Assembly: GCF_030272615.1 (NCBI RefSeq)
Contig: NC_081414.1
Span: 518,823,185-518,887,184 of the forward strand
Length of the DNA stretch: 64,000 nucleotides
Direction: 5' to 3'
From: Cryptomeria japonica
Taxonomy: Eukaryota > Streptophyta > Pinopsida > Cupressales > Cupressaceae
Of this stretch, positions 33,233-45,655 are shown piece by piece (position 1 is the first letter of the stretch; each line of letters opens with the position of its first letter). The notes under the pieces are model-generated. The model did no database searches and was not told the origin of the DNA. It was given only the letters and a program-made list of their open reading frames with translations. Position numbers and translations under genes: made by a program.

Positions 33233-35734
33233 ATGGAGCCTAATTTGGGTGACTTCTTTAATGAGGATCATGCTAATTCTTTCCATCCTAATCATGTGCC
33301 TATTTACCCCATTGATGGATCTCATTATGAAGAAGAGGTTTTAACTAGGGTTTCTTTAGATCAACTTTCCACATTGGACAATCAATTTGATAGTTTTCAA
33401 CAATGGATGTCCCAAGAATACCCTAATAGTGAAGCTCTTCCATTAATTGAAGGTCTTAAGCACATGCTTCAAAGTGATAAGAATGAAATTGATATATTGT
33501 GTGGCATTGCACATATTGTTGATTCTAATGTCATGCCTATCAAGAGTTGTGCCGAAACCCTAGGTTATTCACAACCTTCAACACAAGTCAATTCCTCTAT
33601 TCCTTTGACCAATCCTATGACTAGTATTTCTACTTTCACATCTAACATCATGGCTACTTCAACTCAAAATTCCATTCCTACAACCATAGGTCATGGGGGC
33701 AATCCCTCTTCTTCATTTAATCCTCCATCATTACCTATGTCTTCCATAAGTGTTCCTACTATTTCTCAACCAATCAGTGTGAGACAAGGGGGCAATTCCT
33801 TCGACAACTTTATTCCTCCTTTAAGTGTCCCTTTTCTTACCCAATGGTCACCAATGACTACTTATCATAGTGTCTCACCACCTTATTCTTAGTCCATTCC
33901 TTCTTTCAGCAACATCACACCACCTTCTCAATCACTTATGTCTAACATTAATTCTTCTACCAAAATGACAATCAACAACCTTGCCCAAACTGTGTCTTCC
34001 TTACAACAAAAAATTAATTCCATGAGTCAATCAAAGTTTAGTGTGACCACCTTTGATGTTGCGAGCCCACTTTCTCTTGATATTGTTAAGGTCATGCCAC
34101 CTAAACATGTTGATATCTCTCAATTGGAACTCTATAATAGAAAAGGTGATCCTCTTATGCATGTCAAAACATTTCAAACCTTGTGTACTGATTTTTCTTA
34201 TGATCAACAATTGATTGAAAAATTGTTTACAAGAACACTAAGAGATAAGGCCTTACAATGGTATTGCTCTCTAACTTCTTATTCTATCACTTCTTTTCAA
34301 CAACTAGAAATTGCTTTCATCCAACAATTTCAAAACAACATTGGTCCTAAAATCACTTTGACTGATTTAATGCATTGTAAACAAAGTGCTAAAGAAAAAG
34401 TGATTGATTTCATTGGTAGATATAAGCATTTATATGCTCAAACTTCTTTTCATGTGCCTGATAATGATATTCAAATAATTGTCATTTATAATTTACAAAA
34501 AGATATCAGGGAAAAGCTTCTTTTGTCTGAGTTTACTTCCTTTCCGCAGTTGTGCGCAACACTCTACAATTATCAACTGGTTGTGAGTCAAATGGAGCAA
34601 TCCACTCCTATGGCTCCGAGTGATAAGGGGGAGAGTGTACATCAACCATTTGAGAAGTTCAAAGCAACAAAAAGCTTCATCAAGTTCAATGATCCAATCA
34701 AAAACAACCGTGTGAATGCTACAACAGGTGTGCCTCCTATTTCTAATTTTTCCAAAGGGAAAGACAATTTACTCCTTTGAATGAATCTTTGCATAGTATT
34801 ATGTCTTAGTTATTGCATAGAAATGTTATCAAAATTCATCCTTTTCAACAAGTTTATCCTTCCAAACTTGCATCTCCTCATTTTGATAACAATTCCTTTT
34901 GCCAATTTCATTGTCAACCTGGTCATGATACTGAGAAATGTTTTGCATTGAAACATAAGGTTCAAGACTTGATTGATAATAATATTGTATCTATGGTAGG
35001 TGTGAATGATAAAGGGAATAAATCAGTTGCTCCTCCTAATCACAATCTTAATATTTTCACTGATCCCTTGCCTTCTCATACTTCTAATGTTATTGAGATT
35101 GCACCTAGTTCTCTCTCTTATAAAACACTCATCTGTATGGCTCCAAACTTGGTTAATAAGGTAGAAACACAAGATATGCCTAAGGATCCTTGTATTTAAT
35201 TTGACCCCAGTGAGACCATTAGAGCACCCGATGGCCCTTTATACATAGTTGCAAAGGTTAAGGATATGCCTTGCCACAGTGCCCTGATTGATCCCTCTTG
35301 TATGATTAATGTCATAACTGAAGAGTATCTTTTCACTTTACGATTTCATAAACCGCTATATGATGCTTCTAATGTAGTAGTGAAGTTATTTGATGGCTTA
35401 TCTTGTCCTACCGTTGGTTCTATCACCCTTCCTGTCAAATTCCATACTAAATCCATGGATGTTGACTTTGTTATTATATCTTCTTCCGAGCACTTCTGTG
35501 TGAAGTTGGGCTATCCTTGGCTATCTTCCATGAAGGCTATTGCTTCTCCAATTTATAAGTTTCTAAAATTTCCTCACAATGGAGAAATCATAACCATGAA
35601 CCATAGCTTATTTCATCCATCTGAAAGAAGCCCCGATGTTCCTATTGATATCTTTTGGCCTAAACAATTTCAATCTCTTCCATCAAGGAGAGATGCTCTT
35701 TTTCAATCCTATAAAAATAGAAGAATGATATTGA
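33233..35734 (+). pseudogene. Gag with zinc-knuckle-like and protease-like segments (gag-only element)
   Basis: The ATG at 33233 follows a stop-rich leader. The first ~220 residues are Ser/Pro/Thr-rich. After one in-frame TAG (33890) comes a retrotransposon gag domain (PF03732 type), with DKALQWYCSL and FIGRYKHLYAQ phrases at ~34240-34440. A knuckle-like FCQFHCQPGHDTEKC lies at ~34897-34941. A degenerate aspartic-protease segment (ALIDPSCMINVI, where D-G/S-G is expected) lies at ~35274-35310. Frameshifts occur near 34780-34813, and the reading is cut at 35735 by the Gypsy insertion and resumes near 43422. It is broken, and no pol follows. Confidence 0.85.
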
Positions 35735-37173
35735 TGCAGAGCCCTTCACACACCTAAGGACAGGTCCAAAAGGTTTAGTTTGACCCCTTCAAGTGATAAC
35801 AAGGATCCTACAAAAAAAAAAGGACTCCACACCTTAAGGTTTGAACTACTCACACTCCTCTAGACTAGCACCTACTCAAAATGAGTAAATGGCTTCAACA
35901 TCTCCAACACACCTCTCCCTGACTCTTTCTCTTGGGGACCTTGGATTTGGTCAATTAATGATACCTAGAAACCTACCTCTTAGGCTAGTAGCCCTATTTA
36001 GCAGGTATTTTGCCCTTACTTTAAACTCTTTCACATAACCTAACAAACTATTTACCATTCCATATACCCTTTATGGAGTTACACTCATCCCCAAAATAGA
36101 TTGGCAAGATCTACAACCTAAGGTTCTAAACCCTTTAGAAGCCTAGAGACCTAATTAGGGTGATTGTGCCTAATTTACAAAGCAACACCAATTTCAAGAC
36201 TTTCAACTACAAAACCAATTTCATTAGCATGTGGGGGATTATAAATAACCTCTAATTCTAGGGTTTCACGCCTGGAATCCATCGCTATGAGATTTTAGGG
36301 TGACTTTCCTAATTTTGTCGAAGGTAGTCACATGGGGATGCCTACCTAGGTTCACTTCAAGCTCCTCATAGCCAAGCATTCCCTGCAAAAACCCATCAAA
36401 ATCTTAGAATATATTGAACAATATTGCATTCCACCAAAGGAAAGAACTTCTAGATGGGGGAGACGTAAGATATGGCCATTTCTTGTCAAAACCCTAGCCA
36501 AACCCTTGCTTTTCGAGTTACAGTCAATAAAACTAGGGGTTCTCACTGCTCCCAGAAGATCAAGAGCTCAAACCACCATCAAAATAGAGGTAACTCAATC
36601 CTCTACCTACTCCATGAATAAATTTGTCAGATTCAATCCATACAATGACGTACAACAACAACAAGTTCAGAATTTCAGGAAAAATACTCAATTTTTCAGT
36701 CTTATTATGCCTTCAAACTTCAATCAACAACCACACAAACTTTGACAATCATGTCCACGAGGTTTATAGGCCTTCTCCAAATAGTTTCCAATCAAATTTT
36801 GAAGAGGTTGGAGCTATTGAGAGGCTTACATCAACTGAAATTTGAAAAGTTCCACTTTTGCTTGCAAAAGTTGCATTTTTTTGACAAAAGTTGTGAATCA
36901 AACCAAGTTTGGGATCCACTCAACTTGCATCAACCAAACACCACCTACACACCCTAAAATCCTATAAAAAATCAAAACAAACAACATTCTACCCCTATTT
37001 ACCAAATTGTCCAAATTGGCTTATCAAGATACCTAATTTGGGACATTGGTTTACATGGTGGGGTCCTAATTGAAAACATGAAAATTCCCAAACAAAAGAC
37101 ACTCAAAATGATCCTAATAACCTACTCCTCATCCTCTGATCCATGAATGGCTTGTTGAAGAGGTGCCCCTGCA
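35735..37173 (-). repeat. Gypsy 3' LTR
   Basis: It aligns with 41919-43415. Shared phrases on the plus strand include CAGAGCCCTTCACACACCTA and AAGATCAAGAGCTCAAACCA. It lacks ~60 bp present in the other copy near 42155-42210. Short ORFs within are LTR shadows. Confidence 0.92.
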
Positions 37174-37267
37174 CCATACTCCATGGGAGAAGAGATCTCA
37201 AGCCCACTTGAGATCAGAGTTTGGAGGTCTGCACCATGATTGGAGATTTGGTTTTTTTTCATCCAAA

Positions 37268-38536
37268 CTACTTCAGAGTCTTGTTTTCCTTGCCAAGACA
37301 CAAATACTCTTTGTACTCCTTGTTCCTTGTTTTCTTTGTGACTTTAGTGTCTAGAACCTTGCTCAGTTTTGGTGGATCATGCTTTGGAATATCATCCTCT
37401 ACTACAACCTGCATTGGTTCCTCCTCTTCATTACCATTGCCCTTGTAAGGTGTTAGATCACATACATTGAAAATGGGTGGCAATCCAAGATCAGGAGGAA
37501 GGTGGATTTCATCAGCATATGGTCCACATTTCTTCACAATCTGACATGGTCCAATCTTCCTCTGCATGGGCTTTGTGTGTTTGCCTTTTGGGAGTCTCTC
37601 CTTCTTCAAATAAACCCATACTAAGTTCCCAACACCAAACTGCACATCCCTCTTTTTCTTGTCAACATAAGCCTTGTACTTCTCTACAGATTGTTGGAGA
37701 TGAGACTTCACTTGATCATGTACCTCCTTGATGGTTGATGCAAAAGCTTCACCATTTGCACTAATGGGCTCTTCTTTAGGTAACTCCCTCAACTCTAACA
37801 TACCCCTTGGGTGGATGCCATATACAATTTGGAAAGGACATTTTCCAGTGCTTCTATTTATGGTGTCATCGTATGAGAACTCTTCCCGTGATAGTATGCT
37901 GTCCCATTTTTCTCTATGTTGTCTTGTCAAGCATCTTAATAGGTTCCCCAAGGACCTATTGACAACTTTAGTTTGTCCATCCATTTGGAGATGGTAGGCT
38001 GATGAGAAAGCTAGGTTGGTTACCAACTTCTTCCAAAGGGTCCTCCAAAAATGTCCTATGAGCTTCACATCCCTATCCAAAACTATGTTTAGAGGCAACC
38101 CATGTATCCTGACTATCTCTTTGAAAAACAAGTTTGCAGCATATGTGTCATCACAAGAGGGTTTACATCGCAAGAAATGAGCCATTTTGCTAAATCTGTC
38201 CACCACTACAAAAACATTGTCAAACCCCGTCCTTGTCCTAGGCAGACCCAACACAAAATCCATGCTTATGCTTTCCCATGGCCTAGAAGGAATGGGTAAA
38301 GGTTGGTACAAACCTGCATTGGTGGATTTCCCTTTGGCTTTTTGATAGGTCACACATGTTTCTACAAACCTCTTGACATCTTCTTGCAACTTAGGCCAGT
38401 AGTAGTGTCTTTTCACAAGGTCAAGTGTCTTCTCAAGGCCAAAATGACTTGCCATTGCTCCACAATACTTCTCCCTAATAATATTCAGTCTCATTGAACA
38501 CTTAGGAATGCATAACTGTCCACCCTTGAATAGCAA
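37268..38536 (-). pseudogene. Gypsy integrase with chromodomain-like tail
   Basis: This 422-codon open stretch is the C-terminal part of pol. An HHCC-type zinc site is present (SHFGLEKT, KRHYYWP, CVTYQKAKGK), with the second Cys replaced by Tyr. The core has MDFVLGLPRTRTG and VVVDRFSKMAHF. The second Asp lies in VLDRDVKLIGHFW, but the DGQTKVVNRSL motif has Lys where the catalytic Glu normally stands. The GPY-like region (QRKIGPCQIVKKCG) and a KTRNKEYKEYL tail resembling a plant chromodomain end the protein. It would insert cDNA, and the tail would guide it to heterochromatin. The open frame shows relatively recent decay. Confidence 0.93.
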
Positions 38537-38559
38537 TCTGTCTTGTATCTGAAACTCAG

Positions 38560-39020
38560 AAAATTCAAGATGATACCTCTCACCAAAAGACTCACATACC
38601 TTGTAGATCTCTCAAAACTCTTCATCAGCATCATACATGTTCTTCAAGGAGTCAATGCCAACACTTTCCATCTTAATTCGGTTGATGGTTAAGACCCTCC
38701 TGCTCAAGGCATCTGCAACTTTGTTCTTGACCCCCTTTTTGTGCTTGAGGTTGAAGGTGAAGGCTTTTAGGGTCTCTACCCACTTCATGTGGCTATGATT
38801 TAACTTCTCTTGACTATTTATGAAACTTAGAGGCTGTTTATCAGTGAAAAATATGAACACCTTTTGTAATAAGTAGTGCCTCCACTTCTTCAATGATTGA
38901 ACCAAGGCATGCATCTCCAAATCATAGGATGAGTATCTCCTCTTGACATCATTTAGTTTTTCACTTAAAAAGGCAATTGGCCTTCACTCCTGAATGAGTG
39001 CTGCCCTAATAGCCATGTTG
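38560..39020 (-). pseudogene. Gypsy RNase H
   Basis: Upstream of integrase on the same strand, the ORF 38612-38920 carries FFTDKQPLSFI and KKGVKNKVADALSRR, the usual end of Gypsy RNase H. A VECDASNMAIRAALIQ-like start lies near 39000-39040, separated by stops. It degrades the RNA of RNA-DNA hybrids. The order is normal, but the reading is interrupted. Confidence 0.85.
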
Positions 39021-39037
39021 CTTGCATCACATTCCAC

Positions 39038-40000
39038 CTAAAATATCTTGTTGAAGTCTGGTAGGGCAAGAACTGGTTGTTCTACAACTTTCTTTTTCAA
39101 AGTCTCAAATAAGTCATCCACCTCGGTCCAACTGAACCTACACTTTTGTCCTCCTTTTATGGTGTCAAGAATTGGTGCACAAACATGACTAAATCCCCTT
39201 ATAAACTTCCTATAAAAATTTTCTAAGCCATGGAAACTCCGGACATCATTCATGGTTTTAGCTATTGGCCAAGATAGAATAACACTTACCTTCTCCTAGT
39301 CCATTTTCAACTCACCTTGTGAGATTACAAATCTCAAGTAAATGATCTCCTCCTACATGAATAAACACTTATTCAAATTTATCATTAGCTTCCCTTCATG
39401 TAACCTTTTGAGGACCATATCTACATGTTTGAGGTTGTCTTCCCTTGTGTGACTAAAGATCAAGATATCATCTAGGTATACTATTACAAACCTGCCTATG
39501 AACTCCACCAAGACCTCATTCATCAGCCTCATAAAGGTACTAGGGGCATTGGACAGCCCAAATGGCATGACTTTCCACTCATATAACCCCTCATTGGTTT
39601 TAAAATTTGTTTTCCATTAATCCCTTGGCCTTATTCTAATATGATGGTATCCCCTTTTTAGATCCATTTTGGTGAAATATTTTGCACTCCCCAAGCAATC
39701 AAGTAAATCCTCTATCCTAGTGATTGGAAACCCATACCTTATAGTTATCTTGTTGATGGCCCTTGAGTCTGTGCATAGCCTACAAGTACCTTATTTCTTG
39801 GGTGCAAGGACAACAGGTACTGCACATGGGCTTAGACTTTTCCCAATTAGTCTTGATTCTAGAAACTCCTCAATTTGTCTTGCCATCTCTCCATTTTGGT
39901 CTAGAGTAAGCTTGTATGCTGCTTTATTTGGTAGGGTATATCCAAGGATCAGATCTATGCAATAACTTATGTCTCTCACTGGTGGCAGGGATCTTGGCAT
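39038..40000 (-). pseudogene. Gypsy reverse transcriptase, broken by stops
   Basis: The minus-strand pieces read a LDQNGEMARQIEEFLESRLI segment, then a [15 protein letters not shown]-like phrase, [20 protein letters not shown] and the active site [12 protein letters not shown] (~39460-39500) with both Asp intact. A NFYRKFIRGFSHVCAPI connection follows. At least four stops separate the pieces (39791-40000, 39353-39568, 39038-39253). Confidence 0.92.
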
Positions 40001-40063
40001 TCCATCTGAGATGATGCCTTTGTACTTGTCAAGTAATTGTTTGACTACAGGGTCTATGTACCT

Positions 40064-41914
40064 CTATCCTTCTTCTTTCCTTTTTGCAAACTGCTCCTTC
40101 TTTGTCACCTTGGACTTGGGAATGAGGGCATAGAAAATTACATCCTTCTCTACAATCTCCTTCATGAACCACTTTCCTTCTACCAATAACACTTTGGCAT
40201 CCTTCCCCTTTGGTTCCATCTCATTCTCTATCAGAGGTAAAAGTTCTAACACCTTACCATCCTTGGTGATTGAATAGGTGTTTCTAACCCCACCATGATG
40301 AGCCTTCAAATCAAACTGCCATGGTCTTCCAAACAAGAGATGACATGCATCCATCTTGGCTATATCAAATAGAAATCTATCCTTGTATGATCCAATCTGA
40401 AACTCTACCCAAGTCTGCTCTTCTACCACTGCTTGCTAATCTTGGGTGAGCCATGAGACCTTGTAGAGGTAAGGATGTGGAAACCTTCTCAACTTAAGAT
40501 TCTCTACCATTTTAAGTGACACAAAAATTTTAGTAGACCTGGAGTCTATCAAGACCTTACATACCTTTCCTCCTACCTTGCAGGTAGTTTTGAAAAGAGA
40601 CTTTCTTTGTGGGGGCTCCTTATCAGGTACCTTCATTGTGGTCACTGCTCTCCTCATCATCAGAGCTTCTCCTCTTTTAGGGTAGCCATAGTTATCAAGA
40701 GCATTGACACTTTGATAGGTTTTTTCTCTTGCCACACTTTGGCAATCAGATTCTTGCACCAAGTTGCTCTTCCTTTCTCCCATGGAGTTTGTAGCCTTCT
40801 CCGAACACCTATTGGCCATGTGCCCCTCTTGGTTGTAGTTGTAACATCTAGGAGGTCCTCTACCTTGGGATCTTCCTCTACAGGATGGTATTCTACTCCT
40901 AAAGTTCCCTCTTTGATTGTAGCCTCCTCCTTGGTTGTAACTGCTCTCTCCTATAGTGCCTTCTTGACTAGACTCACCTTGGTATCCAAAACCATTTCCT
41001 CTACCTCTGAAAGGGCCTCTTCCCCCTCTTTTTTGTCTCCCTTTTCCTTTGCTATTTTGTTCCTGCCTTGTCTTTAGCTTCTCCTCCACCTTAAGTGCCA
41101 ACTGAAAACATTTTTGGACTGTCTCCGGGGTATGGAGATTCAAATCTTCTTGGATGGAAAATCGCAGGCCATTGAGATATCTCACCACTTTTTCATCCTC
41201 ACTATCCTTTACCTTGTTCTTCATGCACAACTTCATGAATTCCTCTATGTAGGAACTCACATGCATCTTCTTCTGCTTCAAGTTTTGTCTCCTCTTGTGC
41301 AATTAGACATTATAGTCCACTGGAACATAGGCTTCCTTCACCAAAGACATCATCTTCTTCCAAGTGGCAACTCTTCTCTTCTCCTCTTTCACCCTCTCAT
41401 CTTGGATGAAAGTCAACCAAGTCAGTGTAGCCCCTTTCATTTTGGATTGGGCCATTTTCACCCTTTAGTGCTCTAGTATGTCTTCACTCTCAAAGAAATT
41501 GTCCAAGGAGTCTATCCACTCCATCACTGTATTAGGTTCCATCTTGCTTGCAAAAACTTACAGATCCAACTTCACATCCATTGTTCTCCTTTCCATGGAC
41601 TTGAGGACACTCATCAGGGTTCTATGGTCTAAAGGAACCTCTGGTTCTTCCTACCTAGGGATCTCCTCTTCATCCCCTTCTTCAACTCCTTTAGAGTCTC
41701 TCTCTCCCCTCTCCACTTTTCCCTTCAACTGGTCCATTTCATCTCTCAAGGCCTGATTCTCAGCCCTAAATGCTCTTCTCTCTACCATATGCTTCTTCAC
41801 TAGGACAACCAACTCAACATTGGTCATTCTTGATGGGAGATCTTGGGATCCCTCTTCCTCTGACATCTTGTCTTCTTCTTTAGTCCAAAGGACACTCCTA
41901 AGCTCTGATAACAC
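40064..41914 (-). pseudogene. Gypsy gag, zinc knuckle and protease
   Basis: The minus-strand gag starts near 41914 with a Glu/Lys-rich region. A gag phrase, MHVSSYIEEFMKLCMKNK, follows (~41230-41270), then an Arg/Gly-rich stretch and a knuckle CYNYNQEGHMANRC (~40810-40850) in which the second Cys is Tyr. The protease active-site region reads VLIDSRSTKIFVSL (~40525-40565), where Gly of DSG is Arg. The protease continues in 40064-40429 (MDACHLLFGRPWQFD). Several stops are present. Gag forms particles and the protease matures them; neither is likely functional here. Confidence 0.88.
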
Positions 41915-41918
41915 TTGA
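41895..41918 (-). promoter_or_regulatory. Gypsy primer-binding site
   Basis: Directly inside the 5' LTR the minus strand reads GTTATCAGAGCTTAGGA, close to the methionine-tRNA primer site TGGTATCAGAGC. Confidence 0.75.
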
Positions 41919-43415
41919 TCCAGAGCCCTTCACACACCTAAGGATAGGTCCAAAAGGTTTAGTTTGAACCCTTCAAGTGATAACAAGGATCCTACAAAAA
42001 CAAAAGGACTCCAAACGTTAATGTTTGAACTACTCACACTCCTCTAGACTAGAACCTACTCAAAATGAGTAAATGGGTTCAACATCTCCAACACACCTCT
42101 CCTAGACTCTTTCTCTTAGGGGCCTTGGATTTGGTCAATTTATGATACCTAGGAACCATTCCTAACATTTCTTTTAGGTTTTGGCTTCAATGCCCTATAC
42201 TTCCTTTGGAAACCTACCCCCTAGGCTAGTAGCCCTATTTAGCGGGTATTTTTCCCTTACTCCAAAATATTGCACATAACCTGACAAACTATTGACCATT
42301 CTAGATACCCTTTATGGAGTTACACTCATCCTCAAAAGGGATTGGCAAGATCTACAACCTAAGGGTCTGAACCCTTTAGAAGCGTAGAGACCTAATTAGG
42401 GCGATTAGGCCTAATTTACAAAGCAACACCAATTTCAAGACTCTCAACTAAAAAACCAACTAGATGAGTAGGTGGGGGATCACTAATTAACCTTTAATTC
42501 TAGGGTTTCATGCCTGGAATCCACTGCTATGAGATTTTAGGGTGACTATCCTAATTTTGTCCAAGGTAGTCAGTAGTCACATGGGGATGCCTACCTAGGT
42601 TAACTTCAATCTCCTCATAGCCAAGGCTTCCTTGTAAAAACCCATGAAAATATTAGAATGAACTGACCAATCTTGCATTCCACCAAAGGAGAGAACTTCT
42701 AGACGGGGGAAATGCAATATATGGCCATTTCTTGTCAAAAGCCTAGCCAAACCCTTGTTTTATGGGTTACAGTCAATAAAGAAAGGGGTTCTCACTGCTC
42801 CCAGAAAATCAAGACCTCAAACCACCACCAAAATAGAGGTAACTCAATCTACCTACTCCATGAATAAATTTGTCAGATTCAATCCGTACAATAATGTAGA
42901 ACAACAACTTCAAAATTTTAGGGGAAAAACTCAGTTTTTCAGTCTTATTATGCCTTCAAACTTCAATCAACAACCACACCAACCTTGGGAATCATGTCTA
43001 CAAGGTTTATAAGCCTACTACAAATGGTTTCCAACCAAATTTTGAAGAGGTTGGAGCCATTGAGAGGCTTACATCAATTGAAATTTGAAAAGTTGCACTT
43101 TTGCTTGCAAAAGTTGCATTTTCAAAACAAAAGTTGTCAATCAAACCAAGTTTGGGATCCAATCAACTTGGATCAACTAGACACCACCTAAAAACCCTAA
43201 AATCCTATAAAACATCAAGACAAACATCATTCTACCCTTATTTATCAAATTGTCTAAATTGGCTTATCAAGATGCCTAATTTAGGACATTGGTTTACATG
43301 GTGGGGTCCTTATTGAAAACATGAAAATGTCCAAACAAAGACACTCAAAATGATTGTAATAACCTACTCCTCATCCTCTGATCCATGAATGGCTTGTTGA
43401 AGAGATGCCCCTGCA
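41919..43415 (-). repeat. Gypsy 5' LTR
   Basis: Partner of 35735-37173; the outer end is GCCCCTGCA on the plus strand. The inner end has TC in place of the canonical TG (plus-strand view), a point change. It has an extra ~60 bp relative to the 3' LTR. Confidence 0.92.
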
Positions 43416-43739
43416 CTAGATATGATCTTATCCTTAAGTCAACCTAGATCACCAACACTTGACATTCTTATTATTCTCCAAGATGAGGTTCTTCCCCTCT
43501 CAGATAGAACTAATCTCCCTCCTAAGGAAAATTGTCCACCTATTCCTATGGATGTGACTTTACCTTATCTTAAGGAGAACCACAATATTCTTCCTAAGGT
43601 TAGACCTATACCTCCTCCTCATGATGGACTTTGTCTTCTTCCTACACCTGATATTCCTCCTTTCTATGGCACAGTTCCACCTCCTTCCTCTTATTGAGAG
43701 AAGAGGCATACTTCTCCTCTTGTTCAACCTAAAATACCT
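43416..43739 (+). pseudogene. Gag-only element ORF, middle fragment
   Basis: After the Gypsy insertion a Pro-rich reading resumes (43422-43697, 91 codons; PPIPMDVTLPYLKEN and PPPHDGLCLLPTPDIPPFYG phrases) and runs to 43739, where the 281-bp LTR begins. The composition matches the Pro/Ser-rich gag region of the host element and not Gypsy. Confidence 0.7.
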
Positions 43740-44020
43740 TGTTTACCTCACTGGGTAAACAGGAAGAATGCAGAAACTGAACAGCAATGCACAATGCAAT
43801 TACAAAGGAAGAACCAGAATATGCTTTCCATTAATGTCAAAAGATGTTCATATTATAATCTGTCGTCCATATTACATGTCCTCCAACACCCGGAGGTGGT
43901 ACAATATATGACAGCCGAAGGGGTGCGACACAACCGTCGCGACTCCAACTACCTACCCATCAGCTAACTAACTATTGATAATTAACATTACTAGCTATAC
44001 ACTTTTTCCCGATAACATCA
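43740..44020 (-). repeat. 281-bp LTR of a third nested element
   Basis: On the minus strand it starts TGATGTTATCGGG and ends GAGGTAAACA. A GGGGGGGA polypurine tract lies directly upstream (plus-strand TCCCCCCC, 44021-44028), which marks this as a 3' LTR of a minus-strand element. A matching 5' LTR is not found. Confidence 0.75.
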
Positions 44021-44096
44021 TCCCCCCCAAAAAAGAAGTCATCTCCGATGACTAACAACAAAATGGAGACAATGCATATATACACCCAAAACAAAA

Positions 44097-45655
44097 TCAA
44101 GGAGGGGGCTGACGAAGCGTCCCTGAAGTCGAAGGCTGAGATGTGGGTGTCTGGGCTGCCAGGCGGGCGCGGAGCTCATAGACCTGCTGGGTGCATGCTG
44201 CCACATCCCGCTCTGCCACCAACACCTTCTCTAAGGCCATCTTCACCATAAGTGCAGCCTCCAGTAGCTCCTTCTCCTTGGTATCGGCGGACTCTGTCAT
44301 GCGAACCAACTGAGCCTGAACAACATCTAACTCCTGCTGGACGAGACTCCGTGCACTCTGCTCCTCTGAAAGATGGGTGTCCACCGCAACCTTCTCTGCG
44401 TGGGCTGTCTCAAGCTGTGCTACCAACTCTGATCTCTCGGCTGCCCACGAGGCTTGTTGTCTGGCCATGTCCTGCTCTAACTCAAGTCGAGCAGCCTCGC
44501 GAACCGCAGACTCATGCTGCGTCTGGCGTAAGGCATAGTAGGCCTCCCTGTAAACCTGTTCAATCTCCCAGACGAGAGTCATCACCCTACTCTCCACGAC
44601 GGGCTAAGGCACACTCCAAGCCTCCAACATCGCATCCGTCTAGATAACTAGCCACCCTCGTGCCTCAAAACATGTGGTGAAAGCTGTGGGATAGTCGTCT
44701 CGCATAAACTGGAGGACCTACTCTAATTCCTCCATAGCCTGCTGCAGAGCTCGTGTCTGAGCCGCGGCCACCACTCGCCGACCCCTCGTCACCATATCTG
44801 CCAAGTAAACCTCAATATCCTCCCCATCCAGCCCTGATGTAGGTATAGGAAGCCCACGTGGTAACTCAAAAGTCTCCTCAGGGACCACACCTGCTGCATC
44901 CTGCTGGCACAATGGTGTCTCCCCCGCCCCCTCAAGTGTAGCAGTCGCCTGCTCTGGGCCGGTAGGAACACCCTCTCCAATCACCTGTCCCTCTATTGGT
45001 GCCTGCATCTCCACCGAGGAATCCTCCAGATCCACCACCTCAGTGGGAGGCTCTCGTCGAGGTGAGAATACAGCTGCTTCTATGGGTGGCATCACTATCA
45101 TCTGGAATCTCCGGGTTAGCCAACTCCCCATAGCCGCCACCGATGGAGCTGCACTCAACACCTCCGACCCTCTCTCCCCCTTAGAAACATGTCCTGCCAT
45201 GGGCTCCTCCAACAAGGAGGCAGCAACAGTCACCGCTGCCTCGGATCCCACAACGTCCAGTCGCACCTGAGGCTCCGTCTCAACCATCTCCTCTGCCACG
45301 CCTCCCTGTGGTGGACCACATGACTCTGCCATGCCGTCTGTACATGCCTCCGCCGGAGTCGGTCCCGCGGCTGGTGCACGAGCCTGCTGCGGTGGTATGG
45401 TGGAAGGTGATGGCACCGACTGCATAGGCCCGAGTGCAACGGGCGTGCGGCTCTGCCCAAATGCCGGAATCGAAGTACTGCCCACTGACGACCCCACAAG
45501 TGTGCCAAGTGGGAGTGTGGGTGGTGCAAACAACACTCGCTCTCCGGCGGACTCCATCCTCCCCTTGTCTGTGGCCCGACTGCTACTGTCCTCCTCATCC
45601 TCCTCACATTCCTCCTTTTTCAAATGTTCCTCCTCCTTCTCAGCCTTCCACTAAG
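44097..45655 (-). pseudogene. GC-rich coiled-coil ORF of unknown family beside the 281-bp LTR
   Basis: One minus-strand frame runs ~520 codons with in-frame stops between 44600 and 44720. The first ~300 residues (45623-44718) begin Lys/Glu-rich (KKEECEEDEEDSSS) and are then Pro/Ala/Ser-rich. The last 166 residues (44597-44097) are a long Glu/Gln/Ala-rich coiled coil (ASWAAERSELVAQLETAHAE). The GC content is clearly above neighbouring DNA. The ORF ends ~75 bp before the polypurine tract, so it is a 3' ORF of a truncated retroelement. I do not recognise the family; a gag-like or accessory structural protein is possible. The 5' end is lost near 45655. Confidence 0.65.

Larger units (their letters stand above)
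35735..43415 (-). mobile_element. Ty3/Gypsy (chromovirus-like) LTR retrotransposon, decayed
   Basis: On the minus strand the order is 5' LTR (43415-41919), primer-binding site, gag with a zinc knuckle, protease, reverse transcriptase, RNase H, integrase, a chromodomain-like tail and the 3' LTR (37173-35735). The LTR ends are TGCAG..CTGCA. It is nested in the gag-only element, whose frame flanks it. A target duplication is not clear (ATTGA versus CTAGA). Stops, a lost knuckle Cys and a lost integrase Glu make it inactive. Confidence 0.93.

Noticed and set aside
36352-37448. ORFs in and near the Gypsy 3' LTR on the plus strand
   Set aside because: Antisense or LTR shadows; the integrase frame on the minus strand explains the region from 37268.
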